From Cardiocondyla obscurior (Eukaryota; Arthropoda; Insecta; Hymenoptera; Formicidae), in NCBI RefSeq assembly GCF_019399895.1, contig NC_091876.1:1178001-1242000 (forward strand): DNA of 64,000 bases. The letters run 5' to 3'. Positions within the stretch are counted from its first letter, which is position 1, and each line of letters begins with the position of its first letter. Shown piece after piece: positions 10,006 to 18,355 of the stretch. Made by a program: the position numbers and the translations under genes. A model generated the notes under the pieces. That model was given only the letters and a program-made list of their open reading frames with translations. It searched no databases and was not told where the DNA came from.

Positions 10006-10716
10006 TCAACTCGACGGTACCGCAAACACGTCGAATCCTCGCCTGTATCGCCCGTTGTCGAGCGGACTGTCCTTGTCGATTACCGCGAAACCGTGATCAT
10101 GTTGCCAGCATTCGCGACACAACGCACTGAACTCGTCGTACGACATGTCGGTGTTGACGTGATCGTTGTACACGTGTTTCAGATTGGTTCCGTCCTGTTT
10201 GAACAGGATCAGCAGATTCGCGTTGTCGCGTATCAGATGCTTCGGTATCCTCGCGTACGACTGACACAGATAGAAGCAGTCTACGTTCGAGTGACGACCC
10301 ATCGCGAAGTATTCTCTCACGGCGTCTTGCTTGTCGCACGCGATATCGTCAAAGACGAAGATCGAATGCGGAAGCGCCTCGCTCGGCGGAACGACGTCGC
10401 TGTTGTTGGAGAACGTGAAATAGCCGATCTCTTCGATCGGCGTCAGCAGACTTTCCAAGTACTGATACTTGGGCTGCTGCAGCGACTTCGAGTACACGTA
10501 CACGTTCTCGAAACGCAAACCGTGCGGACTCTCCAACAGACTGATCAGAACGTTCGTTTTGCCGCAGTTCGATGGGCCGCACACGATCGCGCGCACGGTG
10601 TTTGGCAGCATCTCACCATGTCTGCGTTTTTTCTCCCTCTCGAGACTGTCCATCAGTCGTAATCTGTCGTCGCAATTCGCGACGCGTATCGTCTGCGGTT
10701 GTCGCACGAACCGCAT
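10006..10716 (-). CDS. A32/FtsK-HerA-type genome-packaging ATPase
   Basis: 236 aa from ATG at 10716. Walker A GPSNCGKT (residues 47-54), Walker B SIFVFDDI (~117-124), then a Gln/Ser sensor region (CQSYARIPKHL) and DNANLLILFKQD, typical of A32-like packaging ATPases of Polintons, adintoviruses and nucleocytoplasmic large DNA viruses. The family drives genome entry into capsids, so its presence with capsid genes argues for virion formation. The length is normal for the family and no breaks are seen. It is the first gene of the minus cluster, with a TATA box 38 bp before the ATG. Confidence 0.92.
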   Translation of the reverse strand: MRFVRQPQTIRVANCDDRLRLMDSLEREKKRRHGEMLPNTVRAIVCGPSNCGKTNVLISLLESPHGLRFENVYVYSKSLQQPKYQYLESLLTPIEEIGYFTFSNNSDVVPPSEALPHSIFVFDDIACDKQDAVREYFAMGRHSNVDCFYLCQSYARIPKHLIRDNANLLILFKQDGTNLKHVYNDHVNTDMSYDEFSALCRECWQHDHGFAVIDKDSPLDNGRYRRGFDVFAVPSS

Positions 10717-10753
10717 CTCGTACCCGCTGTACGGAGACGATCACTCGCGCGCC

Positions 10754-10761
10754 TATTTATA
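10754..10761 (-). promoter_or_regulatory. TATA box in divergent promoter
   Basis: TATAAATA on the minus strand, 38 bp upstream of the ATPase ATG, so the 5' leader would be very short. Read on plus it is TATTTATA, 35 bp before the ATG at 10796, so one site may serve both divergent genes. Confidence 0.5.
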
Positions 10762-10795
10762 GTCGCGCGACCCCGCGAATAGCTCATTAATCGAC

Positions 10796-11077
10796 ATGTA
10801 TCTCGCGCTGAAACATCCCTTTGACGTGTTGAATTTGACCGCGGAACAGTTGAGCATCGTACCAAAAGCCGTTTTGCTGCACGTCTGCGGCGATTACGTT
10901 CATCACGTGTGGGACAAACTTCCCGTGCACTTGACGGAAGATCCGGAGGTTCGAACCTACCGCAGGTGCCTCGAGCATTACAATCAACCCTGGCAAGAAA
11001 CGCACATCGACGGACCTGCTCCGTTAATCCGAGAGTGCGGCGAGTGTCAACGTCGTCTACCGCTTCATCGGAAGTAA
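10796..11077 (+). CDS. N-terminal segment of the PLA2/protease gene
   Basis: 93 codons from ATG at 10796. Conserved features include LTAEQLSIVPKAVLLHVCGDY, the RTYRRCLEHYNQPW block, HIDGPAPLI and two Cys near the end. In insect Polintons as I remember them this segment is continuous with the PLA2-like domain. Here the frame closes at 11077 while the PLA2 frame, which has no ATG before its domain, runs in a different register. A frame change between about 11040 and 11090 therefore splits one gene. An intron or programmed shift was considered, but no clear signal is visible. Confidence 0.7.
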   Translation: MYLALKHPFDVLNLTAEQLSIVPKAVLLHVCGDYVHHVWDKLPVHLTEDPEVRTYRRCLEHYNQPWQETHIDGPAPLIRECGECQRRLPLHRK

Positions 11078-11967
11078 AGTGCTGCGGCAAAGGTTTGTTG
11101 AATCGCGCGATAAACGCCCTCCCCTTCGAACTGCACATCCCCGGTTATCAATTTTGCGGGCCGGGAACTCGACTGAAGGAACGCATAGCGAGAGGCGATC
11201 GAGGCGTTAATCCGTTGGACGAAGCGTGTCGCGAGCACGACTTGGCGTACGCGCGAAGCAACGATCTCACAGATAGACACGCAGCGGACAAAGAACTCGC
11301 CAAGAGAGCGGGAAAACGCGTTATAGCGAAAGATTCAGGCTTACGCGAGAGAGCCGCCGCAGCAGCCGTGTGGGCTGCGATGAAAGCTAAAACGAAAATT
11401 GGGATGGGTATGTCGACTAGAAAGAACAGGTTGAGGACTGTGAGAAACAGAACGATTACGAAGAGGAGAAGAAGAAGTACGATTCGCAAAAAACGCATGC
11501 TTCCAACAGCAAAGCGCGGTGGCATGCTGCCGATCATTCCGATTCTCGGCGCAGTCGGATCACTTGTCGGTGGAGCCGCGAGTATAGCGAGAGCCGTAAA
11601 CGAGAGAAAAGCTGCTCGCGCGGCAGCCGGTGGATCCGGCGTACATCTGGCCCCGTACAACGGTGGACGGGGTCTCTCTCTCAAGCCGTACAGGTACGGC
11701 AGAGGTATGACTGTTGCGAAGAGAGGAAGAAAAAAAAACGTCGAGCAGACGTTAAAAATGCCTTTGGGTGCGACTACAAACGTGCAGTTGAATCATCTGG
11801 CCAGACGTATGCGCGTTCCTTATTTCAGAGGCGTCTTTATGCGCGACACCCTACCTATGAGTGGTGCGCGTACAAACGAGAGCGGTATCGTGAACCTGGA
11901 CAACGTGACGGGTCCGGGGACTCACTGGGTAGCGTACGCCAAAGAGGAATCGCGTCGCGTACTTTGA
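11078..11967 (+). CDS. PLA2-like domain and basic/hydrophobic minor protein
   Basis: The open frame extends from 10909 but has no usable ATG before the domain. PLA2-like signature: a calcium-loop YQFCGPGT, then NPLDEACREHDLAY with the catalytic His-Asp pair, as in parvovirus VP1 and insect Polinton proteins, where it is thought to help cross membranes on entry. A basic stretch (RNRTITKRRRRSTIRKKR), a hydrophobic segment (MLPIIPILGAVGSLVGG) and the LKPYRYGRG region recall adenovirus core/VI-type minor proteins. The tail enters the N-terminal half of an adenain-like protease (GTHWVAY) before the frame is lost at 11967. Confidence 0.75.
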
Positions 11968-12136
11968 CGGCTTCGGTAATCTCCGACCGCCCATAGAATT
12001 GGTGAGATATCTCGGAGTCGACGTCTCGTCGATAGAATACAATCGACGATCCTATCAAACGTACGATCAGAGTATCTGTGGACAGCTGTGTCTGCGATTT
12101 TTAAGTACGATCGACGCGATTACGTTTAAAAACTGA
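11860..12136 (+). pseudogene. Adenain-like cysteine protease, frame broken
   Basis: The Ulp1/adenovirus-protease signature is spread over two frames: the catalytic-His motif GTHWVAY (His codon 11923-11925) in one, and YFDGFGNLRPP plus the catalytic-Cys motif QSICGQLCL (Cys codon 12077-12079) in the frame ending at the stop 12134-12136. The shift falls at about 11938-11962 and fits a single-base indel. Adenain-like proteases mature capsid proteins in this virus group, so this copy probably cannot make infectious particles unaided. Assembly error is the alternative. Confidence 0.75.
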
Positions 12137-12172
12137 CGTCGCGACATACTTCGCCTCAGTATCGCTTCGAAC

Positions 12173-12925
12173 ATGTCGATCACGCTCACGTTAACCGGTA
12201 GGAGCAGCGTTCTCCATTCGAGCTACTCACCGGCGTTGGATTTCAGCGACGGTGATTACGAGCTCGGTCTCACGGACTTTGCGACTTACAACACCATACC
12301 GAACGTCGATTCTACAAACAATAAATTCTACTACGGCACGGACGGCAAGGAAATTACGATTCCCGAGGGATCGTATGAGATACAGGCAATAGACAAATTT
12401 TTGAAACATGCGATGCCGCGACAACGCGACACCGCCGATGGTAATCGTAATGAGAAGAGCGAGAAGAACGATGATTTCTCGATAACGATTCGCGCAAACT
12501 TCAACACTATGAGAAGCGAGATCAAATCAGCGTACACGGTAAACTTTTCGAAACCAAACTCGTTGGGGCCGCTTCTCGGATTCTCGCCACACCGCGTACT
12601 GCAACCGCGAAAATGGCACGAGTCCGACTTACCGATCAATATAATCAACCTGAATATTATCCGCATCGAATGTAACGTAACCGCGGGAGCGTACTGCAAC
12701 GGCGAACGCATGCACACGATTCACGAGTTTTCACCGAAAGTGCCACCAGGATATAAGATCACGGAAACGCCCACGCAAGTCATTTACCTGCCGATCATCG
12801 TGCGATACGTTACGGATCTCACGATACGCGTCACCAACCAGAACGGTCGACCGCTCGACTTTCGCGGAGAGGAGATCACCGTCAGATTGCACGTGCGACA
12901 ACAACAACGACGACCACAACGATAA
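12173..12925 (+). CDS. Minor capsid protein (penton-like, single jelly roll)
   Basis: 250 aa. Recognised by the N-terminal block SYSPALDFSDGDYELGLTDF, TYNTIPNV and IPEGSYEIQAID, and by a C-terminal beta-rich part (TDLTIRVTNQNGRPLDFRGE) typical of the Polinton penton homologue that forms the capsid vertices. The Gln/Arg-rich tail is short. It lies in the capsid block, 6 bp before the next small ORF and about 210 bp before the major capsid gene. No breaks are visible. Confidence 0.85.
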   Translation: MSITLTLTGRSSVLHSSYSPALDFSDGDYELGLTDFATYNTIPNVDSTNNKFYYGTDGKEITIPEGSYEIQAIDKFLKHAMPRQRDTADGNRNEKSEKNDDFSITIRANFNTMRSEIKSAYTVNFSKPNSLGPLLGFSPHRVLQPRKWHESDLPINIINLNIIRIECNVTAGAYCNGERMHTIHEFSPKVPPGYKITETPTQVIYLPIIVRYVTDLTIRVTNQNGRPLDFRGEEITVRLHVRQQQRRPQR

Positions 12926-12931
12926 CGTGGT

Positions 12932-13129
12932 ATGTTAATACCGAACAAAACGAGTCGCGTTACAACGATCAGTTTCGGTGCTGGGACGATCCAACAGCCT
13001 GAACCGCAACAACAACATTTCGCTGTAAATAGCGTCGAAAGGATAGGAAGAAGAAAAAAAAGATTAACCGAAACAAACGTTGAATTTCTGAGATCGCTCG
13101 GATTCGCTGTGCGAAATAACTTTATCTGA
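12932..13129 (+). CDS. Small conserved Polinton ORF (65 aa)
   Basis: 65 aa from ATG at 12932, between the penton-like and major capsid genes with gaps of 6 and 3 bp. The C-terminal motif RKKRLTETNVEFLRSLGF resembles a short motif seen in small proteins at this place in other insect Polintons. The Pro/Gln-rich N-terminus (IQQPEPQQQ) looks disordered. Function unknown; an accessory capsid peptide is a guess from position. Confidence 0.65.
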   Translation: MLIPNKTSRVTTISFGAGTIQQPEPQQQHFAVNSVERIGRRKKRLTETNVEFLRSLGFAVRNNFI

Positions 13130-13132
13130 ACG

Positions 13133-14335
13133 ATGTCCGACATTTTGAATATCCGAGACGAACCGGTCTTCGACGATCGAATCGTCAAGATCGAGACTCA
13201 CGCTTACAATCCGTTCGCCAATACGACGTTCGAACACAGCGATGAGATAAGAATACCGATACAACAGCAAGATCTGTACACGCTACCGCACGATAGTTTT
13301 CTCTACGTCGAGGGAAAATTAACGAAGGGCAAGGTGGTTGCGGGAGCTGACGTGACTCTCGGAGACAACTGCATCGCCTTCATGTTCGACGAGATACGAT
13401 ACGAGCTCGACGGTGTGGAGATCGATCGTAACCGAAATGTCGGCATAACCAGCACGCTGAAAAATTACGCGACTGTTTCGTCCAACAGGAGCGTGATTCT
13501 GCGGAACGCGGGATGGCTCAGTCCCACGATCAATGCAAACGGTTACTTCAATTTCTGCGTACCGCTCAACATGCTGCTGGGATTTTGCGAGGACTATAGA
13601 CGCGTCGTGATCAACGCTCGTCACGAATTGATTCTCATACGAGCGCGCAACGACAACAATTGTCTGGTGGGCAGTTCCGCGGTCGAGCCTAAGGTTGACT
13701 TGCTGAAAATACAATGGCGTATGCCTCACGTACTTTTAAACGAGGTAAAGAAATTGGCGATGTTGCGCACCTTGGAGAGCGGTCGATTCGTCAGTATGGG
13801 ATTTCGCTCATGGGATCTGTATGAGTTTCCGCTACTGCAACTCACGACCAAGCACTCGTGGGCCATCAAGACCGCCACGCAACTCGAGAAACCTCGATAC
13901 GTCATCTTCGCTCTGCAGACAGGTCGAAAGAACATCATGTCTGAGGACAACAGTCGTTTCGACGACTGCAAACTGACCAACGTGAAGCTCTATCTCAACT
14001 CCGAGTGCTACCCGTACGACGATATGAACCTCGACTTTAGCAAACGTAGATACGCGATTCTCTACGACGCGTACGCGCGTTTCTGCAAAGAATATTACGG
14101 CTACGAGTATCTCGAACCGAATCTCACCGTCACGTCGTTTCTGCTCAACGGTCCGTTCGTCATCATCGACTGCTCGCGTCAAAACGAGTCGGTTAAAACC
14201 GCTACCGTGGACGTGAGATTAGAGTTTGAATGCAAGGACAATGTAGCGCCAAATACCACGGCTTACTGTCTCATCATACACGATCGTTTGGTTCAATACA
14301 ATCCGTTGACCAACGTTGTACGTAAGATCACGTAG
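13133..14335 (+). CDS. Major capsid protein (double jelly roll, hexon-like)
   Basis: 400 aa from ATG at 13133, a usual length for Polinton/adintovirus major capsid proteins. Matching landmarks are IQQQDLYTLPHDSFLYVEGKL near the N-terminus, DEIRYELDGVEIDRNRNVGI, a central QWRMPHV, then TATQLEKPRYVIFALQTGRK, LYLNSECYPYDDMNLDF and GPFVIIDCSRQNES in the second jelly roll. It forms the trimeric capsomers. The frame is uninterrupted. A diverged partial copy lies at 61751-62242. With the ATPase, protease and penton it makes a complete morphogenesis set. Confidence 0.92.
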   Translation: MSDILNIRDEPVFDDRIVKIETHAYNPFANTTFEHSDEIRIPIQQQDLYTLPHDSFLYVEGKLTKGKVVAGADVTLGDNCIAFMFDEIRYELDGVEIDRNRNVGITSTLKNYATVSSNRSVILRNAGWLSPTINANGYFNFCVPLNMLLGFCEDYRRVVINARHELILIRARNDNNCLVGSSAVEPKVDLLKIQWRMPHVLLNEVKKLAMLRTLESGRFVSMGFRSWDLYEFPLLQLTTKHSWAIKTATQLEKPRYVIFALQTGRKNIMSEDNSRFDDCKLTNVKLYLNSECYPYDDMNLDFSKRRYAILYDAYARFCKEYYGYEYLEPNLTVTSFLLNGPFVIIDCSRQNESVKTATVDVRLEFECKDNVAPNTTAYCLIIHDRLVQYNPLTNVVRKIT

Positions 14336-14406
14336 AAATGATCTTCGACGTGTGTATGTAAAGCGGTGAATCGACGACCGTTGCGTATTCACTTCCATTC
14401 CGTCGT

Positions 14407-14691
14407 ATGCGTAACGTCGATAGAGAGAGAGAGATTGTCATCGTCGTCATGAAACCATCAAAGTATCAACCGTCTTGTTGGTGCGAGAACGCGAGTCGCA
14501 TGAAGGAAGATAAAGCTACGCAAACGGATCCTAGATCGACGGATCACTTATTGAACAGAGGAATGACGTATCGAGTGACACCCTCGGGAAACACAGTGGT
14601 TGATGCATTCACGCAAACGGATAAAAAGTCGCGAACCGAACGACTTCAGGAACGCGTGACGGATTTTGTCTCGAAGCATTTAAAAAAGTAA
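14407..14691 (+). CDS. Small protein with two LC8-type TQT motifs
   Basis: 94 aa from ATG at 14407; a second ATG at 14452 would give 79 aa. Two copies of a TQTD motif occur, at residues ~36-41 (DKATQTD) and ~67-72 (DAFTQTD). The first fits the dynein light chain LC8/DYNLL consensus K-x-T-Q-T exactly. The C-terminus is basic and probably helical (RTERLQERVTDFVSKHLKK). No family is recognised. A disordered adaptor that binds LC8 for dimerisation or transport is inferred from motif and position only. The second Polinton fragment lacks this gene between the same neighbours. Confidence 0.6.
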   Translation: MRNVDREREIVIVVMKPSKYQPSCWCENASRMKEDKATQTDPRSTDHLLNRGMTYRVTPSGNTVVDAFTQTDKKSRTERLQERVTDFVSKHLKK

Positions 14692-14803
14692 TGCGATTTG
14701 GAAAGGAGGGGGAAATTAACAAGACCAATGAATTTGCTCGCGCGTATTCAGTATTGTAACTTCCTTCGATTGAGTCGCATCGTCAAACGTCATCATCATC
14801 ATC

Positions 14804-15355
14804 ATGTCCACACCAACGTTCGTCGATCTGCAAGGTTATCCCATTGGACGACGTTTCGTCGTGAAGGAAGCAGCGGTGCTGCGAGGTGGTGCCGTTCTCG
14901 CGCATTACGTCTTTACGACTCCTATGTCGTGGGGTGCAGTATCGCGAGATGACAGACGTCTCGTTACCTGGCTGGTACGAAATCATCACGGTATAGCGTG
15001 GGAAGATGGGGACGTTCCATACAGTCGGGCTAAACGCCTGATCATCAGAGCCCTACAGAATGAGGAGGACTGCTACGATCACGCCATCGTATACGTTAAA
15101 GGACTAGAAAAACGCGATTGGCTGCAAGATATGCTTGAAGAGGATTACTACGGCGACGATTATGATGATATCAAATTCTACACAGACAATCTGATCGTCA
15201 GGAACATCGAAGAGGATTTTGAAAACATTGAATCGCTCAACGATTTGGACGATTCGAATACTTTCCGCTGTAGAAGACATTGCAAAAATTGCGCCGTACA
15301 AAATGTATTTAAATTGTACAATTGGTGGCGTAACCATCAAAATGATGACGTATAA
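14804..15355 (+). CDS. Conserved Polinton protein, possible DEDDh-like nuclease fold
   Basis: 183 aa from ATG at 14804. It begins TFVDLQGYPIGRRFVVKEAAVL, which resembles the first strand pair of RNase H/DEDD exonucleases, though the usual DxE reads DxQ. It ends with HCKNCAVQNVFKLYNWW, like the HxALxD helix with the last acidic residue replaced by Asn. If it belongs to that fold it has lost catalytic residues and is more likely a binding protein. A paralogue with the same landmarks lies at 61124-61666. The acidic insert (EEDYYGDDYDD) is specific to this copy. Conservation is clear; fold and function are inference. Confidence 0.7.
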   Translation: MSTPTFVDLQGYPIGRRFVVKEAAVLRGGAVLAHYVFTTPMSWGAVSRDDRRLVTWLVRNHHGIAWEDGDVPYSRAKRLIIRALQNEEDCYDHAIVYVKGLEKRDWLQDMLEEDYYGDDYDDIKFYTDNLIVRNIEEDFENIESLNDLDDSNTFRCRRHCKNCAVQNVFKLYNWWRNHQNDDV

Positions 15356-15509
15356 TTTTGAATAAAAACTTTTTTTGTATCACATACCTATACATGTACG
15401 TCTTTCGATTATTTTACCCTCTCCCCAATCACCCCTTCTCTTAATTACCCTCTCCAAAAATTTTTCTAACTGCGTTTTATATTTCCCCACTCTATGCAAA
15501 TTTTAATTA

Positions 15510-15723
15510 ATGAAAGAGGGGATTTTTCGCAACCGTCCTCGACTCGAGGTACCCTCAGATCGTGCGATCAGTACATTCTTCGCTTTGGCCGCAGCAACGA
15601 CTTCCTCTACGACTACGACTACGACTGCGAATACGACGATGTATTACAACGAGAGAAACTGTTACGAAGTGCGTCGAAATGATTGCGGTGCTGAAGCCTC
15701 ATCTAGCGAGAAAAATTTAACGA
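15510..15723 (+). other. Possible 5' exon or small ORF, Thr-rich
   Basis: The open frame has a poly-Thr stretch encoded by an ACG-rich repeat (15603-15635), then MYYNERNCYEVRRNDCGAEA. It meets a good splice donor at 15724 (GTAAGT), with an acceptor at 15801-15802. Joining leaves the wrong phase for the 15804-16364 frame, so this may be a separate short protein, or an indel may separate the exons. Confidence 0.35.
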
Positions 15724-15803
15724 GTAAGTTTTTTTTTCTTATAAAATTAATTACTTCCAATTAATATATTTATATTCATAATTGCGTTTATTTAATTTCC
15801 AGC

Positions 15804-16364
15804 ATCTCGCCAAAACGATACGTGACGCGCTTACTCTGCCGGCGATACCCACTGACTCAAACGGGATACAAATATCTTGAGATCGGCGTGAACGTTGGCA
15901 CGCGTTGTTTTGCGGAAATCATCATAGGTGATAATCGAGGAGATGAATTAACCATGTCGCTCGACACCTGGAAAGAACTGTGCGAGCATCGATGGACAAT
16001 TCTGAATATGCTTCACGATCGACCGAAGCAACCGTACGACGTTGCGAACATAGGTTCGCTCACAGTACGAATTTGCCGCATGAACGAAATGAAACTTGTA
16101 CGACTCGAATCGGTCGACACACGTATGGCCATGACCGAAGCTACGTTCACGCGAATGCTGGATTTCGATGATTGCGTCTCTTTGACGTTCAACGTACTTA
16201 ACAAAGTCCTACCGAAGATCGACGACAAATACGAGCGATTTTGCAAAATCGCTTCCGCATCGAGGAATCGCACCGAGGCAGTGAGCGCTATACGCAGCAG
16301 CGATTCCTTCGACGAACAACAAATTGTAGATTGCGAACTACTTGCGCTTGTAATAAATGTATAA
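15804..16364 (+). CDS. Conserved Polinton protein of unknown function
   Basis: The open frame from the acceptor (15802) encodes about 186 aa. There is no ATG until 15952 (MSLDTWKELCEHRWTIL), so either the start lies in an upstream exon or the protein begins there with about 136 aa. Landmarks are RRYPLTQTGYKYLEIGVNVG, DNRGDELTMSLDTWKEL, RICRMNEMKLVRLESVDTR and TRMLDFDDCVSLTFNVLNK. I recall similar ORFs at the end of insect Polintons but know no function. It is last in the capsid block, and AT-rich sequence follows. Confidence 0.55.
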   Translation: MSPKRYVTRLLCRRYPLTQTGYKYLEIGVNVGTRCFAEIIIGDNRGDELTMSLDTWKELCEHRWTILNMLHDRPKQPYDVANIGSLTVRICRMNEMKLVRLESVDTRMAMTEATFTRMLDFDDCVSLTFNVLNKVLPKIDDKYERFCKIASASRNRTEAVSAIRSSDSFDEQQIVDCELLALVINV

Positions 16365-17283
16365 AACTGTGTAATATATTTTAACGCATATTCATAAAAT
16401 AAATATATAATTTTGTAATCGGCACGTATCATTTTTAATCGCTTCTATTCCATCCTTCATTTTATTATAATTGTGAGTCCGCCCTCGTTCGTATGCAACA
16501 TACGTATCTGAGTGAGAGAGAAACCAGATAATAAGGAGGAGCGATTAGCCGGGGGTGTACGTGCAGCGTCACCCGCATTCGAATCGTATGAGCGTGTACT
16601 AAATTGTTTATAAACAATAGGCGGCGCGAACGGGTGCGAGCGAGTCGTAGTCGATGGTGACGAACGCGTGAACGAGAGCGAGCGAGAGGGAACGATAGGC
16701 GGCGCGAACGGGTGCGAGCGAGTCGTAGTCGATGGTGACGAACGCGTGAACGAGAGCGAGCGAGAGGGAACGATAGGCGGCGCGAACGGGTGCGAGCGAG
16801 ACGGAACGATGGGCGCGCGATCCTTTGCGATCCGCCGCCGCCCCGCCGCTCGCCGCCGCCGACGCCATGACTAAGACTCGCGTGATCACCCCCAACACCC
16901 ACCCCCACCCCTTTACCCCTGTAAAAATAAGAAACCCCCTCCCTTTTGAAAAAATGCCAACTCTTTGAAATTCGCGATGCCGCAGGAAAATACCGCGGCG
17001 CGATAACGCACTTATTTATTTTTAAAAATATCAAATTACGTAATTAAAATATCATATTACGTAATTAAAATATCATATTTCATAACTTTTATGTTATTGT
17101 TATATTTATAAACAATCGATTCCGAGAATCGCAGACAAAGGAGCGATTCCTGGAAAAACACCCCTCCCCGCGTGACGTCATTACCCCTCGCCCTAGGTCA
17201 CACGGACACACTAACACGAATTGGTCCAGAACCGGCCTATACCCATCTACTTATATCGGTTTTTACTAAACGAGGTTTCATAT
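16365..17283. repeat. Right flank of the Polinton with 78-bp repeats
   Basis: No gene supported. GGCGGCGCGAACGGGTGCGAG begins at 16620, 16698 and 16776, a 78-bp period of 2.5 units. ORFs here are repeat artefacts. Positions 17028-17090 hold a ~21-bp AT repeat (ATTACGTAATTAAAATATCAT). The Polinton's right end should lie in this stretch, but I could not identify a terminal inverted repeat matching the left side. Confidence 0.6.
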
Positions 17284-18355
17284 TGTGGCCTGAAGCCACG
17301 AACAGGCAATAACATTCAGACCCCGCGCCGCGACTACCATCGTTCGCCTAAGATTTGCGCGGTCCCGTCCATAAGTTAAATTACGCGGGCCGACCAAACG
17401 CCCGCGGCGCGTAGCGCGGATCTACACTACACGTAACATGGGCCGCCCAACCGCCCACACCGCGCACCGCCACCCGACCGCTCGGGAGTGGGGGCCCCCC
17501 ACTCTCGGGCCCACGGGTATATAAGCTGCCTCGAGCGCAGACGAGGCACCTTTTCCGCGTTGGGAAGCACCCCAGCAACCGATCCTCCAGGACTTGGGCG
17601 CTCCCAAGTTTTTCTCGACCGGGCTCACCCGGCTCTCGAAACCGACTTCGCTCCGCAAGACTCGGGCGCTCCCGAGCTTTCCTCGACCGGGCTCTCCCGG
17701 CCTCCGACACCGTTGCCTCCGAGACTCGGGTGCCCCCGAGCCTTCCTTTGACCGGGCGCTCCCGGCCTTCCTCGACACCGTTACCTCCGAGACTCGGGTG
17801 CCCCCGAGCTTTCCTTCGACCGGGCGCTCCCGGCCTTCCTCGACAACGATACCTCCGAGACTCGGGCGCTCCCGAGCCTTCCTTCGTCCGGGCGCTCCCG
17901 GATCGCTCTCTCTCTCTCTCTCTCGCCGACCCTGCCCTATCACTCAGCCTCGTAGACAAATTACGCTACTGCGCCGCCGACTCGCGACCGCGGAGCCTGT
18001 CCGACCAATACGGCCTGAACGGCCTACCTTGTACCCGGCGTCGCCGACTCGCGACCGCGGAAACTGTCCGATCGATACGGCCCGGACGGCCATCCCGTGC
18101 CCACGGAATTGATACACGTAATACGGCCTAAGCGGCCCGGACTGCTGCCCGCGTCAATCCAGCCCCCGGCGAATGTTGTTTCATTTACTTTTAGTTCCTT
18201 TTATGCCATTATATTATCTGTTTTCTTTACGTTATTTCTTTTGTTCTTAATCAAGCATAATAAATAATTTATTTTTACGTTAACCACGTCTCGGTTCCTT
18301 TCACTCGTACCCTGGCTTCCGACGAGCTTTCCGGATCCGAAATTACCGTGTTACA
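17284..18355 (+). mobile_element. Solo LTR with hairpin array
   Basis: Starts TGTGGCC and ends GTTACA, flanked on both sides by ATAT (17280-17283 and 18356-18359), a 4-bp target duplication. A TATA box (GTATATAAG) lies at about 17517 and a polyadenylation signal AATAAA at about 18259, as expected for an LTR read on plus. Between them are five ~66-bp units (about 17595-17900), each with two GC hairpins (CTCGGGCGCTCCCGAG and CCGGGCGCTCCCGG types). No internal retroelement sequence is attached. Open frames here are compositional. Confidence 0.75.

Noticed and set aside
9229..10662. Long plus-strand ORF (477 codons) opposite the ATPase and DUF8207 genes
   Set aside because: The antisense strand carries Walker motifs and conserved blocks; the plus frame is an open shadow caused by CpG-rich codon bias.
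16465..17034. 189-codon Arg/Ser-rich ORF on minus
   Set aside because: Built from 78-bp tandem repeats; no conserved domain.
17381..18131. Several 130-190 codon ORFs on both strands
   Set aside because: They lie within a solo LTR of GC-rich tandem hairpins; the frames are compositional.
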